A DNA stretch of 64,000 nucleotides from Streptomyces fuscichromogenes (lineage in GTDB: Bacteria > Actinomycetota > Actinomycetes > Streptomycetales > Streptomycetaceae), in contig NZ_BMML01000016.1 of assembly GCF_014645815.1 (NCBI RefSeq), forward strand, positions 1 through 64,000, given 5' to 3'. Below, in pieces: positions 16,344 to 24,333 of this stretch. The notes beneath the pieces were generated by a model. It saw nothing but the letters and a program-made list of their open reading frames with translations. It searched no databases and had not been told where the DNA came from. Both the position numbers and the translations under genes were made by a program. Each line of letters begins with the position of its first letter. Within the stretch, counting starts at the first letter, position 1.

Positions 16344-18728
16344 TCAGCCGGTCCAGGTCCAGTCGGCGACCTCGGGCAGGTCGGTGCCGTGCTCGCGGAT
16401 CCAGGCCTCGTGGCGGGTACGTGCGTCGGCCATCTGCTGGCGCACGCCGGCCGCGCGGACGGCGAGGCCGGGGACCCGGTCGATGACGTCCATGACCAGC
16501 CGGTAGCGGTCCAGGTCGTTGCGGACGACCATGTCGAACGGGGTGGTCGTGGTCCCCGACTCCTTGTAGCCGCGCACGTGCAGGTTCGCGTGCCCGGTGC
16601 GGCGATAGGCGAGACGGTGGACCAGCCAGGGGTAGCCATGGTAGGCGAAGATCACCGGTTTGTCGGTGGTGAACAGGCCGTCGTACTCGAAGTCGGTCAT
16701 CCCGTGCGGATGTTCGTCCTTGGGCAGCAGCCGGGTCATGTCGACGACGTTGACCACCCGCACGGCCAGCTGCGGCAGATGGCGGCGCAGCAGCTGGGCG
16801 GCGGCGAGGATCTCCTGGGTGGGCACGTCACCGGCGCAGGCGAGGACGACATCGGGTTCGTGGGAGCCGTTCTCGGTGCCGGCCCACTCCCAGATCCCGG
16901 CGCCGCGCGCGCAGTGCACGCGGGCCTGGTCCATGGAGAGCCAGTCGAAGCAGGGCTGTTTGCCCGCCACGATCACGTTGACGTAGTCCCGACTGCGCAG
17001 GACGTGGTCCGCCACCGAGAGCAGGGTGTTGGCGTCCGGAGGCAGGTAGACGCGGACGACCTCGGGGCTCTTGTTGAGGACGTGGTCGACGAAGCCGGGG
17101 TCCTGGTGCGAGAAGCCGTTGTGGTCCTGACGCCACACGTGCGAGGTCAGCAGGTAGTTGAGGGAGGCGACGGGCGCCCGCCACGCCAACCCCCTTGACG
17201 TCTTCAGCCACTTGATGTGCTGGTTGACCATGGAGTCCACGATGTGCACGAACGCCTCGTAGCAGGAGAACAGCCCGTGCCGGCCGGTGAGGAGATAGCC
17301 CTCCAGCCAGCCCTGGCAGAGGTGTTCGGAGAGGATCTCCATCACCCGGCCGTGGTGTTCGAGATGTTCGTCGACCGGGAGCCGCTCGGCCTGCCAGGCC
17401 TTGCCGCTCACCTCGAACACCGCCTGCAGCCGGTTGGAGGCGGTCTCGTCCGGCCCGACCAGCCGGAAGTCCCGCCGCTCCCCGGTGTCCCTCATGACCT
17501 GGGCCAGGAAGTCGCCCAGGACCCGGGTGGGTTCGTGCAGGGAGGTGCCCGGCTTGTCGACGGGGACGGCGAACCCGTCGAGGTCGGCCAGGGGCAGATC
17601 GCGGACGAGGAGGCCGCCGTTGGCGTGCGGCGACGCGCCCAGCCGCTTCGCGCCGTCGGGGACAGCGGCCAGCACGTCGGCAACGGGCCGCCCGTCGGGA
17701 CCGAACAGTTCCCCGGGCCGGTACGAGCGCAGCCACGCCTCCAGCTGCCGCAGGTGCTCGGGGTTCTCCCGGACCCCGGCCAGCGGCACCTGGTGGGCCC
17801 GCCAGGTGCCCTCGACGGGCACGCCGTCCACCTCGGCCGGGCCGGTCCAGCCCTTGGGCGTGCGCAGCACGACGACCGGCCAGTGCACGCGCCCGGTCAC
17901 GCCGTCCTCGCGCGCCGAGCGCTGCATCACGGCGATCCGGTCCAGGGCGGTGTCCATCGCCGCGGCCATGTCCCGGTGCACCTGGTGCGGGTCGTCGCCC
18001 GTGACGTGGATCGGGTCGTGGCCGTAGCCGCGCAGCAGCGAGTCGAGTTCGGCCTCGGGGAGGCGGGAGAGCACGGTCGGGTTGGCGATCTTGTAGCCGT
18101 TGAGATGCAGGATCGGCAGGACGGCACCGTCGTGGACCGGGTCGAGGAACTTGTTGGAGTGCCAGGAGGCGGCCAGCGGCCCGGTCTCCGCCTCACCGTC
18201 GCCGATCACACAGGCCACCAGCAGGTCCGGGTTGTCCAGGGCCGCGCCGTAGGCGTGCGCGAGGGAGTAGCCCAGCTCGCCGCCCTCGTGGATCGACCCG
18301 GGGGTCTCGGGGGCCACGTGGCTGGGCACCCCGCCCGGGAAGGAGAACTGCCGGAACAGCCGCGCCATCCCCTCGGCGTCCCGGGAGACGTCGGGGTAGG
18401 TCTCGCCGTAGCTGCCCTCCAGCCAGGAGTTGGCCAGCACGGACGGGCCGCCGTGCCCCGGCCCCCACACGCACAGCGCGTCCAGGCCGCGCGCCTTGAT
18501 CACCCGGTTGAGGTGGGTGTACACCAGGTTCAGGCCGGGCGAGGTGCCCCAGTGGCCGAGCAACCGCGGCTTGATGTGCTCGGGTCGCAGCGGTTCGGTG
18601 AGCAGCGGGTTGGACATGAGGTAGATCTGGCCCGCGGCGAGGTAGTTGGCGGCCCGCCAGTGCGCGTCCAGGGTGCGCAGTTCGTCGTCGGACAGTACGG
18701 TGGCGTCCTGGTGTTCGACCTTGGACAT
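16344..18728 (-). CDS. xfp: Xylulose-5-phosphate/fructose-6-phosphate phosphoketolase
   Basis: 794-aa thiamine-diphosphate enzyme that splits xylulose 5-P or fructose 6-P with phosphate to acetyl-phosphate plus a triose or tetrose phosphate. Full-length family features: LLGHWGTSPGLNLVYTHLNR and GPGHGGPSVLANSWLEGSYG near the N terminus, the TPP motif GDGEAETGPLAASWHSNKF near 180, and the C-terminal blocks IKWLKTSRGLAWRAPVASLN and WRQDHNGFSHQDPGFVDHV. The ATG at 18728 has GGAG upstream. It is divergent from PPK2 with only 41 bp between start codons. Acetyl-P production without oxygen and polyphosphate use fit low-energy metabolism in the island. Confidence 0.95.
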   Translation of the reverse strand: MSKVEHQDATVLSDDELRTLDAHWRAANYLAAGQIYLMSNPLLTEPLRPEHIKPRLLGHWGTSPGLNLVYTHLNRVIKARGLDALCVWGPGHGGPSVLANSWLEGSYGETYPDVSRDAEGMARLFRQFSFPGGVPSHVAPETPGSIHEGGELGYSLAHAYGAALDNPDLLVACVIGDGEAETGPLAASWHSNKFLDPVHDGAVLPILHLNGYKIANPTVLSRLPEAELDSLLRGYGHDPIHVTGDDPHQVHRDMAAAMDTALDRIAVMQRSAREDGVTGRVHWPVVVLRTPKGWTGPAEVDGVPVEGTWRAHQVPLAGVRENPEHLRQLEAWLRSYRPGELFGPDGRPVADVLAAVPDGAKRLGASPHANGGLLVRDLPLADLDGFAVPVDKPGTSLHEPTRVLGDFLAQVMRDTGERRDFRLVGPDETASNRLQAVFEVSGKAWQAERLPVDEHLEHHGRVMEILSEHLCQGWLEGYLLTGRHGLFSCYEAFVHIVDSMVNQHIKWLKTSRGLAWRAPVASLNYLLTSHVWRQDHNGFSHQDPGFVDHVLNKSPEVVRVYLPPDANTLLSVADHVLRSRDYVNVIVAGKQPCFDWLSMDQARVHCARGAGIWEWAGTENGSHEPDVVLACAGDVPTQEILAAAQLLRRHLPQLAVRVVNVVDMTRLLPKDEHPHGMTDFEYDGLFTTDKPVIFAYHGYPWLVHRLAYRRTGHANLHVRGYKESGTTTTPFDMVVRNDLDRYRLVMDVIDRVPGLAVRAAGVRQQMADARTRHEAWIREHGTDLPEVADWTWTG

Positions 18729-18769
18729 CGGATGGCTCCATGGGTAGGTCATCGGGCGGTGGAGGCGGC

Positions 18770-19573
18770 ATGGCCGGCAAGAAGGCGGCGGAGCTGCCGC
18801 GCAGGGTGTACGAGGCGGAACTGCTGCGCCTGCAGACCGAACTGGTGAAGCTTCAGGAGTGGGTGCGGGCCACGGGCGCCCGCCTTGTAGTGATCTTCGA
18901 GGGGCGGGACGCGGCCGGCAAAGGCGGCACGATCAAACGGGTGACCGAGCACCTCAATCCGCGCAGCGCCCGGATCGCGGCGCTGCCGAAGCCCACCGAG
19001 CGCGAGCGCACCCAGTGGTACTTCCAGCGGTACGTGGAGCATCTCCCGGCGGCCGGGGAGATCGTGCTGTTCGACCGGTCCTGGTACAACCGGGCCGGCG
19101 TCGAGCATGTGATGGGCTTCTGTACGAAGGAGGAGTACCAGCTCTTCCTGCGGCACTGCCCGATCTTCGAGCGGATGCTGGTGGAGTCCGGGATCCTGCT
19201 GCGCAAGTACTGGTTCTCGGTGAGCGACACCGAGCAGCAGGACCGGTTCCGCAAGCGTCTCGACGATCCGCTGCGGCGCTGGAAGCTCTCGCCGATGGAC
19301 CTGGAGTCGATCACCCACTGGGAGGCCTACTCCCGGGCGAAGGACGAGATGCTGGTCCACACCGACGTCCCCGACACGCCCTGGTACCTCGTGGAGAGCG
19401 ACGACAAGCGCCGGGCCCGGCTGAACATGATCGCCCACCTGTTGTCGACCGTCCCGTACCACGACGTACCGCCGCCGGTGCTGGAACTCCCCAAGCGTCC
19501 GTCGTCGACCGGCTACGAGCGCCCGCCGCGGGATCTGCAGACGTACGTCCCCGACCACGCGGCGAGCCTCTGA
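18770..19573 (+). CDS. ppk2: Polyphosphate kinase 2
   Basis: 267-aa PPK2 of the P-loop type, which transfers phosphate between polyphosphate and nucleoside mono- or diphosphates. Walker A is FEGRDAAGKGGTIKR (about 44-57), Walker B/lid is FDRSWYNRAGVEHVMGF (about 101-117), and RKYWFSVSDTEQQDRFRKR and WKLSPMDLESITHWEAYSRA follow as in the family. The ATG at 18770 follows GGAGG; ten upstream in-frame residues are Gly-rich and unlikely. It starts 41 bp from the divergent phosphoketolase. PPK2 genes often accompany dormancy-type regulons, where polyphosphate replaces ATP. Confidence 0.93.
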   Translation: MAGKKAAELPRRVYEAELLRLQTELVKLQEWVRATGARLVVIFEGRDAAGKGGTIKRVTEHLNPRSARIAALPKPTERERTQWYFQRYVEHLPAAGEIVLFDRSWYNRAGVEHVMGFCTKEEYQLFLRHCPIFERMLVESGILLRKYWFSVSDTEQQDRFRKRLDDPLRRWKLSPMDLESITHWEAYSRAKDEMLVHTDVPDTPWYLVESDDKRRARLNMIAHLLSTVPYHDVPPPVLELPKRPSSTGYERPPRDLQTYVPDHAASL

Positions 19574-19755
19574 GCGGCCGGCCGGCGCGGTCACGGCGGA
19601 GGGCGGGCGTCGGCCGGAGTTCCGGTGCGCGGGCTCCTGCACTGCCATGACGGTGATCCCTTCGGGGCGCGTCGGGACGGTGCGTGCTCTTCCTGACGCC
19701 GCCCACTCTGCCGGGGCGGACCCGGGCGCGCGGGTGCCGAAGGTCGGTGCCCGTT

Positions 19756-19769
19756 GGGCTGAACGGCCC
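19756..19769. promoter_or_regulatory. Island palindrome 6
   Basis: GGGCTGAACGGCCC, 13 of 14 consensus positions, 93 bp upstream of the SulP start in the 289-bp PPK2-SulP gap. Confidence 0.55.
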
Positions 19770-19862
19770 TGTCCGCGAGGCCGGTTGGACATGCACACGG
19801 CGTGTGCGACATGGTCCGGCGCGGACCGCGGGATTCTGAGCTCACCGGACGGAAGGCGACGC

Positions 19863-21584
19863 ATGACCCACGGCAGCGACGGGCACCCGGGGTGGCAACG
19901 GCTGGTGCCCGGCCTCGTCTCGCTGCTCGGCTACCGGCGCTCCTGGCTGAGGGGCGACCTGCTGGCCGGGGTGACGGTCGCCGCGTACCTGGTGCCGCAG
20001 GTGATGGCGTACGCCGGGGTGGCCGGGCTGCCCCCGGTCGCCGGCCTGTGGGCGATTCTGCCCGCCCTGGCCCTGTACACGGTGTTCGGCTCCTCCCGGC
20101 TCCTGTCGGTGGGTCCGGAGTCGACGACCGCGCTGATGACGGCCACCGTGGTCGCCCCGCTCGCCGCCGGTGACCCCGGCCGGTACGCGGTGCTGGCGGC
20201 CGCCCTCGCCGCCGCGGTCGGCCTGCTCTGTCTGATCGCGCGGGCGGTCCGCCTGGGCTTCCTGGCGGACCTGCTCTCCCGCCCCGTGCTGATCGGCTAC
20301 CTGGCCGGGGTGGCCCTGATCATGGTGGTGGACCAGCTGCCCAAACTCACCGGGGTTCCGGTGACGGGATCCGAGTTCTTCCCCCAGCTCTGGTCGTTCT
20401 TCACGCACCTGGGCGAGGCCCGGCCGGCCACCGTGGTCTTCGCGGCGGCGGCCCTGCTCTTCCTGTTCGTCCTCACGCGGTACTTCCGGGCGCTCCCCGG
20501 CCCGCTGCTGACGGTGGTCCTGGGCACGGCGGCCGTGGTGGCGTTCGACCTCGACGGCCGTTACGGGATCAAGGTCATCGGCACCGTCCCGGCGGGGGTG
20601 CCCGCCCTCGCCCTGCCGGACCTGACCGAGCTGCCGCGCCTGGTCCTGCCCGCGCTCGGTGTCCTCCTGGTGGCGTACACGGACTTCATCCTCACCGCCC
20701 GCGCGTTCGCCGGGCGGAGCCCCGCCGAGGGCCCCGGACTCGACGCCGACCAGGAGTTCCTGGCCCTCGGCGCGGCCAACCTCGGGGCGAGCGTCCTGCA
20801 CGGCTTCCCGGTGAGCAGCAGTGCCAGCCGCACCGCCCTGGCCACCTCGGCCGGGGCCCGCAGCCAGGCGTACTCCCTGGTATCCGGCGCCCTCGTGCTC
20901 GCGGTCCTGCTCTTTCTCAGCCCCCTGCTCACCCGGACGCCCGTCGTGGTCCTCGGCGCCCTGGTGGTCTACGCGGCGACCCGCATGACCGACCTCGCCG
21001 GCTTCCGCCGCCTGGCCGCCTTCCGCCGCCGTGAACTCCTCCTCGCGCTCGGCTGCCTGGCCGGGGTCCTCACCCTGGACATCCTGTACGGCGTGCTGGT
21101 CGCCGTCGGCCTGTCGGTGGCCGAACTGCTGACCCGGGTGGCCCGCCCGCACGACGCGGTCGAGGGCCTGGTGCCCGGTGTGGCCGGCATGCACGACATC
21201 GACGACTACCCCACCGCCCGGACGATCCCCGGCCTCCTGGTCTACCGCTACGACTCGCCCCTGTTCTTCGCCAACGCCGAGAACTTCCACCGCCGGGCCC
21301 TGGCCGCCGTCGACGGACAGAGCGAGCCCGTCCGCTGGTTCGTCCTCAACACCGAGGCCAACGTGGAGGTGGACATCACCGCCCTCGACGCGGTCGACGC
21401 CCTGCGCCGCGAACTGACCGCGCGCGACGTCGTGTTCGCCCTCGCCCGGGTGAAGCAGGACCTCCTGCAGAGCCTGGAGACGTACGGCCTCGCGGACGCG
21501 GTCGGCCACGACCGCATCTTCCCCACCCTGCCGACGGCGGTGACGGCCTACCGCGAGTGGCTGGCGGCGCGGCCGGACCGGTAG
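19863..21584 (+). CDS. SulP-family anion transporter with C-terminal STAS domain
   Basis: 573-aa membrane transporter. About ten to twelve hydrophobic segments occupy residues 20-430, with the SulP signature region early (LAGVTVAAYLVPQVMAYAGV, PPVAGLWAILPALALYTVFG, LSVGPESTTALMTATVVAPL) and GFPVSSSASRTALATSAGAR in the middle. A cytoplasmic STAS domain follows (LLVYRYDSPLFFANAENFHR, VRWFVLNTEANVEVDITALD). Substrates in the family are sulfate, bicarbonate or dicarboxylates; specificity cannot be read here. The ATG follows GGAAGG. It carries its own island palindrome 93 bp upstream. Confidence 0.92.
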   Translation: MTHGSDGHPGWQRLVPGLVSLLGYRRSWLRGDLLAGVTVAAYLVPQVMAYAGVAGLPPVAGLWAILPALALYTVFGSSRLLSVGPESTTALMTATVVAPLAAGDPGRYAVLAAALAAAVGLLCLIARAVRLGFLADLLSRPVLIGYLAGVALIMVVDQLPKLTGVPVTGSEFFPQLWSFFTHLGEARPATVVFAAAALLFLFVLTRYFRALPGPLLTVVLGTAAVVAFDLDGRYGIKVIGTVPAGVPALALPDLTELPRLVLPALGVLLVAYTDFILTARAFAGRSPAEGPGLDADQEFLALGAANLGASVLHGFPVSSSASRTALATSAGARSQAYSLVSGALVLAVLLFLSPLLTRTPVVVLGALVVYAATRMTDLAGFRRLAAFRRRELLLALGCLAGVLTLDILYGVLVAVGLSVAELLTRVARPHDAVEGLVPGVAGMHDIDDYPTARTIPGLLVYRYDSPLFFANAENFHRRALAAVDGQSEPVRWFVLNTEANVEVDITALDAVDALRRELTARDVVFALARVKQDLLQSLETYGLADAVGHDRIFPTLPTAVTAYREWLAARPDR

Positions 21585-21690
21585 CGGGGCCGCGGCCGTG
21601 CGGCGGGGGTCCGGGCACGACCGCGCGGGGCGCGGCCCGCTTCGCACCGAAGGTCCCGGGTCGGGGACGTACCGAAGGTCCTGGGCCGGC

Positions 21691-21704
21691 GGGCCGCTCG
21701 GCCC
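21691..21704. promoter_or_regulatory. Island palindrome 7
   Basis: GGGCCGCTCGGCCC, full consensus match, 110 bp upstream of the cNMP-binding protein start. Just upstream are related half-site sequences ACCGAAGGTCC at 21646 and 21671. Confidence 0.6.
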
Positions 21705-21752
21705 ATGGCCGGAGCGGCCCCGGCGCCGCACGCTGGCAGTGCCGGCTCGCAG

Positions 21753-21800
21753 ACACGTCCCGTCACACGTCCCCTCACACGTCTCGTCACACGTTCCGTC
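21753..21800. repeat. Four tandem 12-nt repeats before the cNMP-binding gene
   Basis: ACACGTCCCGTC, ACACGTCCCCTC, ACACGTCTCGTC and ACACGTTCCGTC lie head to tail and end 14 bp before the start codon, adjoining the ribosome binding site. They would be in the leader RNA if the promoter is at palindrome 7. Confidence 0.8.
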
Positions 21801-21814
21801 CCGGGAGGCATGTC

Positions 21815-22279
21815 ATGAACGCCCCGTCGACCCCCAGCATGCTGCGCGCCCTGCCCGCCGGGCAGCAGCGGCAGCTGATGCGCCATGCCCGGGAGGTCTC
21901 CTTCCCGCAGGGGACCCGGCTCTTCGAGGAAGGCGGTCACGCCGACCGGTTCTGGATCATCCGCACCGGCCGCGTCGAACTCGACATGCACGTCCCGGGC
22001 CGCCGGGCCGCCGTCATCGAGAGCCTCGGGCACAACGAACTGGTCGGCTGGTCGTGGCTGTTCGCACCCCCCGTGTGGCACCTGGGCGCCGAGGCCACCA
22101 CGCCGGTACGCGCCTACGAGTTCGACTCCGCGACCGTGCTGGACCTGTGCCGACAGGACCCGGAGCTGGGCAACGCGGTCGGCCGGTGGGTGGGCCAGGT
22201 GCTCGCGCACCGCCTGCGCGCCTCCCGCAAACGGCTTCTGGACCTGTACGCCCCGTACGGCGCCGGCGCGAGCGTCTGA
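21815..22279 (+). CDS. Cyclic-nucleotide-binding (Crp-like) sensor protein without HTH
   Basis: 154-aa protein consisting of one cNMP-binding beta-barrel (ALPAGQQRQLMRHAREVSFP, GTRLFEEGGHADRFWIIRTG, VIESLGHNELVGWSWLF, VRAYEFDSATVLDLCRQ) plus a C-terminal helix. The Crp-type winged helix is absent, so it should not bind DNA by itself. Stand-alone cNMP-binding proteins of this kind are often placed next to DosR-like regulators. The ATG at 21815 follows GGGAGG. It precedes the response regulator by 174 bp and has its own island palindrome and a 12-nt repeat block in its leader. Confidence 0.85.
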   Translation: MNAPSTPSMLRALPAGQQRQLMRHAREVSFPQGTRLFEEGGHADRFWIIRTGRVELDMHVPGRRAAVIESLGHNELVGWSWLFAPPVWHLGAEATTPVRAYEFDSATVLDLCRQDPELGNAVGRWVGQVLAHRLRASRKRLLDLYAPYGAGASV

Positions 22280-22349
22280 CGCCGTCCCGGGCGCCGGCGA
22301 CCTGGGCGACCTGGGCGAACAGGGCCGGGGACGTGGGGCCGGGGCAACA

Positions 22350-22380
22350 GGGGCCGGTCGGCCCTAGTACGACCGGCCCC
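22350..22380. promoter_or_regulatory. Island palindrome 8 within a longer inverted repeat
   Basis: GGGCCGGTCGGCCC (22351-22364) matches the consensus fully and lies 89 bp upstream of the response-regulator start, suggesting autoregulation. It is also part of an 11-bp-arm inverted repeat, GGGGCCGGTCG and CGACCGGCCCC, over 22350-22380, which could terminate the upstream transcript. Confidence 0.6.
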
Positions 22381-22453
22381 GGCGGGCGATGATCCTCATG
22401 GGCAGCCCGCAGTCTGCCTTCCGTCCGGGGACAGCCGGCGACAAGGGGACGTC

Positions 22454-23155
22454 ATGCCAGAGCCACGCACCTTCTCGGCCCAGGACCCGATCCGCGTGTT
22501 CCTGCTCGACGACCACGAGGTCGTCCGGCGCGGCCTGACCGACCTGCTCGACGCGGAGCCCGACATCTCGGTCGTCGGCGACGCGGGCACCGTCGGGCAC
22601 GCCCTCGCCCGCGGCCCCGCGCTGCGCCCGCACGTCGCCGTCCTCGACGTCCGCCTCCCGGACGGCGACGGGATCACGGTCTGCCGGGAGCTGCGCGACC
22701 AGATGCCCGACCTGGCCTGCCTCATGCTGACGTCGTTCGACGACGAGGACGCCCTGCTGGACGCGATCATGGCCGGGGCGTCCGGCTATGTGCTCAAGCA
22801 GATCAAGGGCTCGGACCTGGTCTCGGCGGTCCGTACGGTCGCCTCGGGCCAGTCGATGCTGGACCCCGCGACCACGGCCCGCCTCATGCGCTCCCTGCGC
22901 GCCGACCCCGCTCAGACCCCGTCCGTGCCGCCGGAGCTGGCGAGCCTGTCGCCCCGCGAGCGGGACATCCTCGCCCTCATCGGCGACGGGCTGACCAACC
23001 GCGAGATCGGCGGGAAGCTGTACCTCTCCGAGAAGACCGTCAAGAACCACATCTCCCGCCTGCTGGCCAAGCTGGGCGTCCAGCGCCGCGTCCAGGCCGC
23101 GGTCCTCGCCTCCCACCTGGAACAGCCGGAGTCCGGGGGCTCTCCGGCGAAGTAG
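22454..23155 (+). CDS. NarL/DevR-type response regulator (OsdR-like)
   Basis: 233-aa two-component regulator. The receiver domain covers about 12-130 (IRVFLLDDHEVVRRGLTDLL, phospho-acceptor Asp65 in VAVLDVRLPDGDG, MLTSFDDEDALLDAIMAGAS, GYVLKQIKGSDLV). The C-terminal LuxR/NarL helix-turn-helix covers about 160-220 (LSPRERDILALIGDGLTNRE, LYLSEKTVKNHISRLLAKLG). The sequence style, including the receiver ending GYVLKQIKG, matches DevR/DosR and the Streptomyces orthologue OsdR, which controls oxygen, stress and development genes. The GAF kinase at 12644 is its probable partner. The ATG follows AAGGGG. The palindromes across the island are its likely targets (inference). Confidence 0.9.
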   Translation: MPEPRTFSAQDPIRVFLLDDHEVVRRGLTDLLDAEPDISVVGDAGTVGHALARGPALRPHVAVLDVRLPDGDGITVCRELRDQMPDLACLMLTSFDDEDALLDAIMAGASGYVLKQIKGSDLVSAVRTVASGQSMLDPATTARLMRSLRADPAQTPSVPPELASLSPRERDILALIGDGLTNREIGGKLYLSEKTVKNHISRLLAKLGVQRRVQAAVLASHLEQPESGGSPAK

Positions 23156-23362
23156 GCCCCGGGGCCGGTGCTTGAACTTCACCCACTCTCGCACCAATTT
23201 CCGTCGCTCAAACGAACCAATTGTGCGGCTCTTCGACCATCATGCGTCAGACCCGGAGACGCCGCCCCGGTACCGCTCCCGTCGGCCTACGGTCCGTGCA
23301 GATGGACGTGGACGCCGAGAAGCGTCCCCGTCGCAACCGACACCCGAAGGGGAGGCGCCGTC

Positions 23363-23737
23363 ATGGCGAGCGTGGAAGTGTCGATGAAGGAAATGATGAC
23401 CTCGGTCGAGGGGGCCCTGGGAGCCGCGGTCGTCGACTACACCAGCGGCATGGCGCTGGGAACGCTGGGCGGGGGCAAGGACCTCGATCTGACGATCGCC
23501 GCGGCCGGGAACACGGACGTCATCCGGGCCAAGGTGCGCACCATGGAACAACTGGGCCTCAAGACCCGGATCGAGGACATCCTCATCACCCTCGAAAGGC
23601 AGTACCACCTCATCCGTCTGATCACCGGCCGCAACGGGAACGGGCTGTTCCTCTATCTGGTCCTGGACAAGGAGCGCTCGAATCTCGCCATGGCCCGTCA
23701 CCAGTTGAAGCGGGTCGAGGAACAGCTGGAGGTCTGA
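23363..23737 (+). CDS. Roadblock/LC7-like protein
   Basis: 124-aa protein with a roadblock/LC7 pattern: SMKEMMTSVEGALGAAVVDY, SGMALGTLGGG, DVIRAKVRTMEQLGLKTRIE, DILITLERQYHLIRLI, GLFLYLVLDKERSNLAMARH. Roadblock proteins regulate small GTPases (the MglB type); in Streptomyces they usually sit in conservons with a GTPase, which is absent here. The ATG at 23363 is preceded by AAGGGGAGG. The promoter region contains an unusually AT-rich stretch (23170-23240) and no island palindrome, so it may be regulated separately. Confidence 0.75.
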   Translation: MASVEVSMKEMMTSVEGALGAAVVDYTSGMALGTLGGGKDLDLTIAAAGNTDVIRAKVRTMEQLGLKTRIEDILITLERQYHLIRLITGRNGNGLFLYLVLDKERSNLAMARHQLKRVEEQLEV

Positions 23738-23937
23738 GGAGGATCCGGAGTCCGGGGTTTCGTGCGCCCACGATGTGAAAACTTCTTCAAGTCACCACAT
23801 CAGCATGATTCCAATTCATGCCTGCCCACTGCCCCGGACGGCAAGGATCGGCTGTGACAGGCCGATGCGGCGGCGTCGCACGGCGCCGCCGCACCCCGAC
23901 ACCCCCTCCCGACCCGACCGGCAGAGAGCGAGCGGTC

Positions 23938-24303
23938 ATGCAAGTCCCCCTCTACCAGGCCAAGGCGGACTTCTTCCGCATGCTCGGGCACCCCGTACGG
24001 ATCAGGGTCCTGGAACTGCTCCAGCACGGGCCGGTCCCGGTACGGGACCTGCTCGCCGACATCGAGATCGAGCCGTCCAGCCTTTCGCAGCAGTTGGCCG
24101 TCCTGCGCCGGTCCGGCATCGTGGTGTCCATCCGAGAGGGTTCCACCGTCAGCTACGCACTGGCCGGCGGCGATGTCGCCGACCTCCTGCGCGCGGCCCG
24201 CCGTATCCTCACCGAGCTGCTCAACGGGCAGAACGTGCTTCTCGCCGAACTGCGCCAGGCCGACGCCTCCGCCACGCCCCTGTCCGCCAACAACCGCGGC
24301 TGA
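23938..24303 (+). CDS. ArsR-family helix-turn-helix regulator
   Basis: 121-aa winged-helix regulator: LYQAKADFFRMLGHPVRIRV, LELLQHGPVPVRDLLADIEI, EPSSLSQQLAVLRRSGIVVS, IREGSTVSYALAGGDVADLL. It lacks the Cys pair of metal-sensing ArsR proteins, so it probably does not sense arsenic; a related group controls SulP transporters or redox genes. The ATG at 23938 has only a weak GAGAG site, but the family N terminus fits. The promoter space 23738-23937 is AT-rich around 23775-23820. A SulP gene lies 2.4 kb upstream, which may be relevant. Confidence 0.82.
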   Translation: MQVPLYQAKADFFRMLGHPVRIRVLELLQHGPVPVRDLLADIEIEPSSLSQQLAVLRRSGIVVSIREGSTVSYALAGGDVADLLRAARRILTELLNGQNVLLAELRQADASATPLSANNRG

Positions 24304-24333
24304 CCGGCGCCCTGGACCGCCGGGCGAGTCGGT

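Noticed and set aside
19842..21731. 629-codon minus-strand frame over SulP
   Set aside because: The charged, Gly/Arg/Gln-rich translation is the mirror of membrane segments, not a protein.
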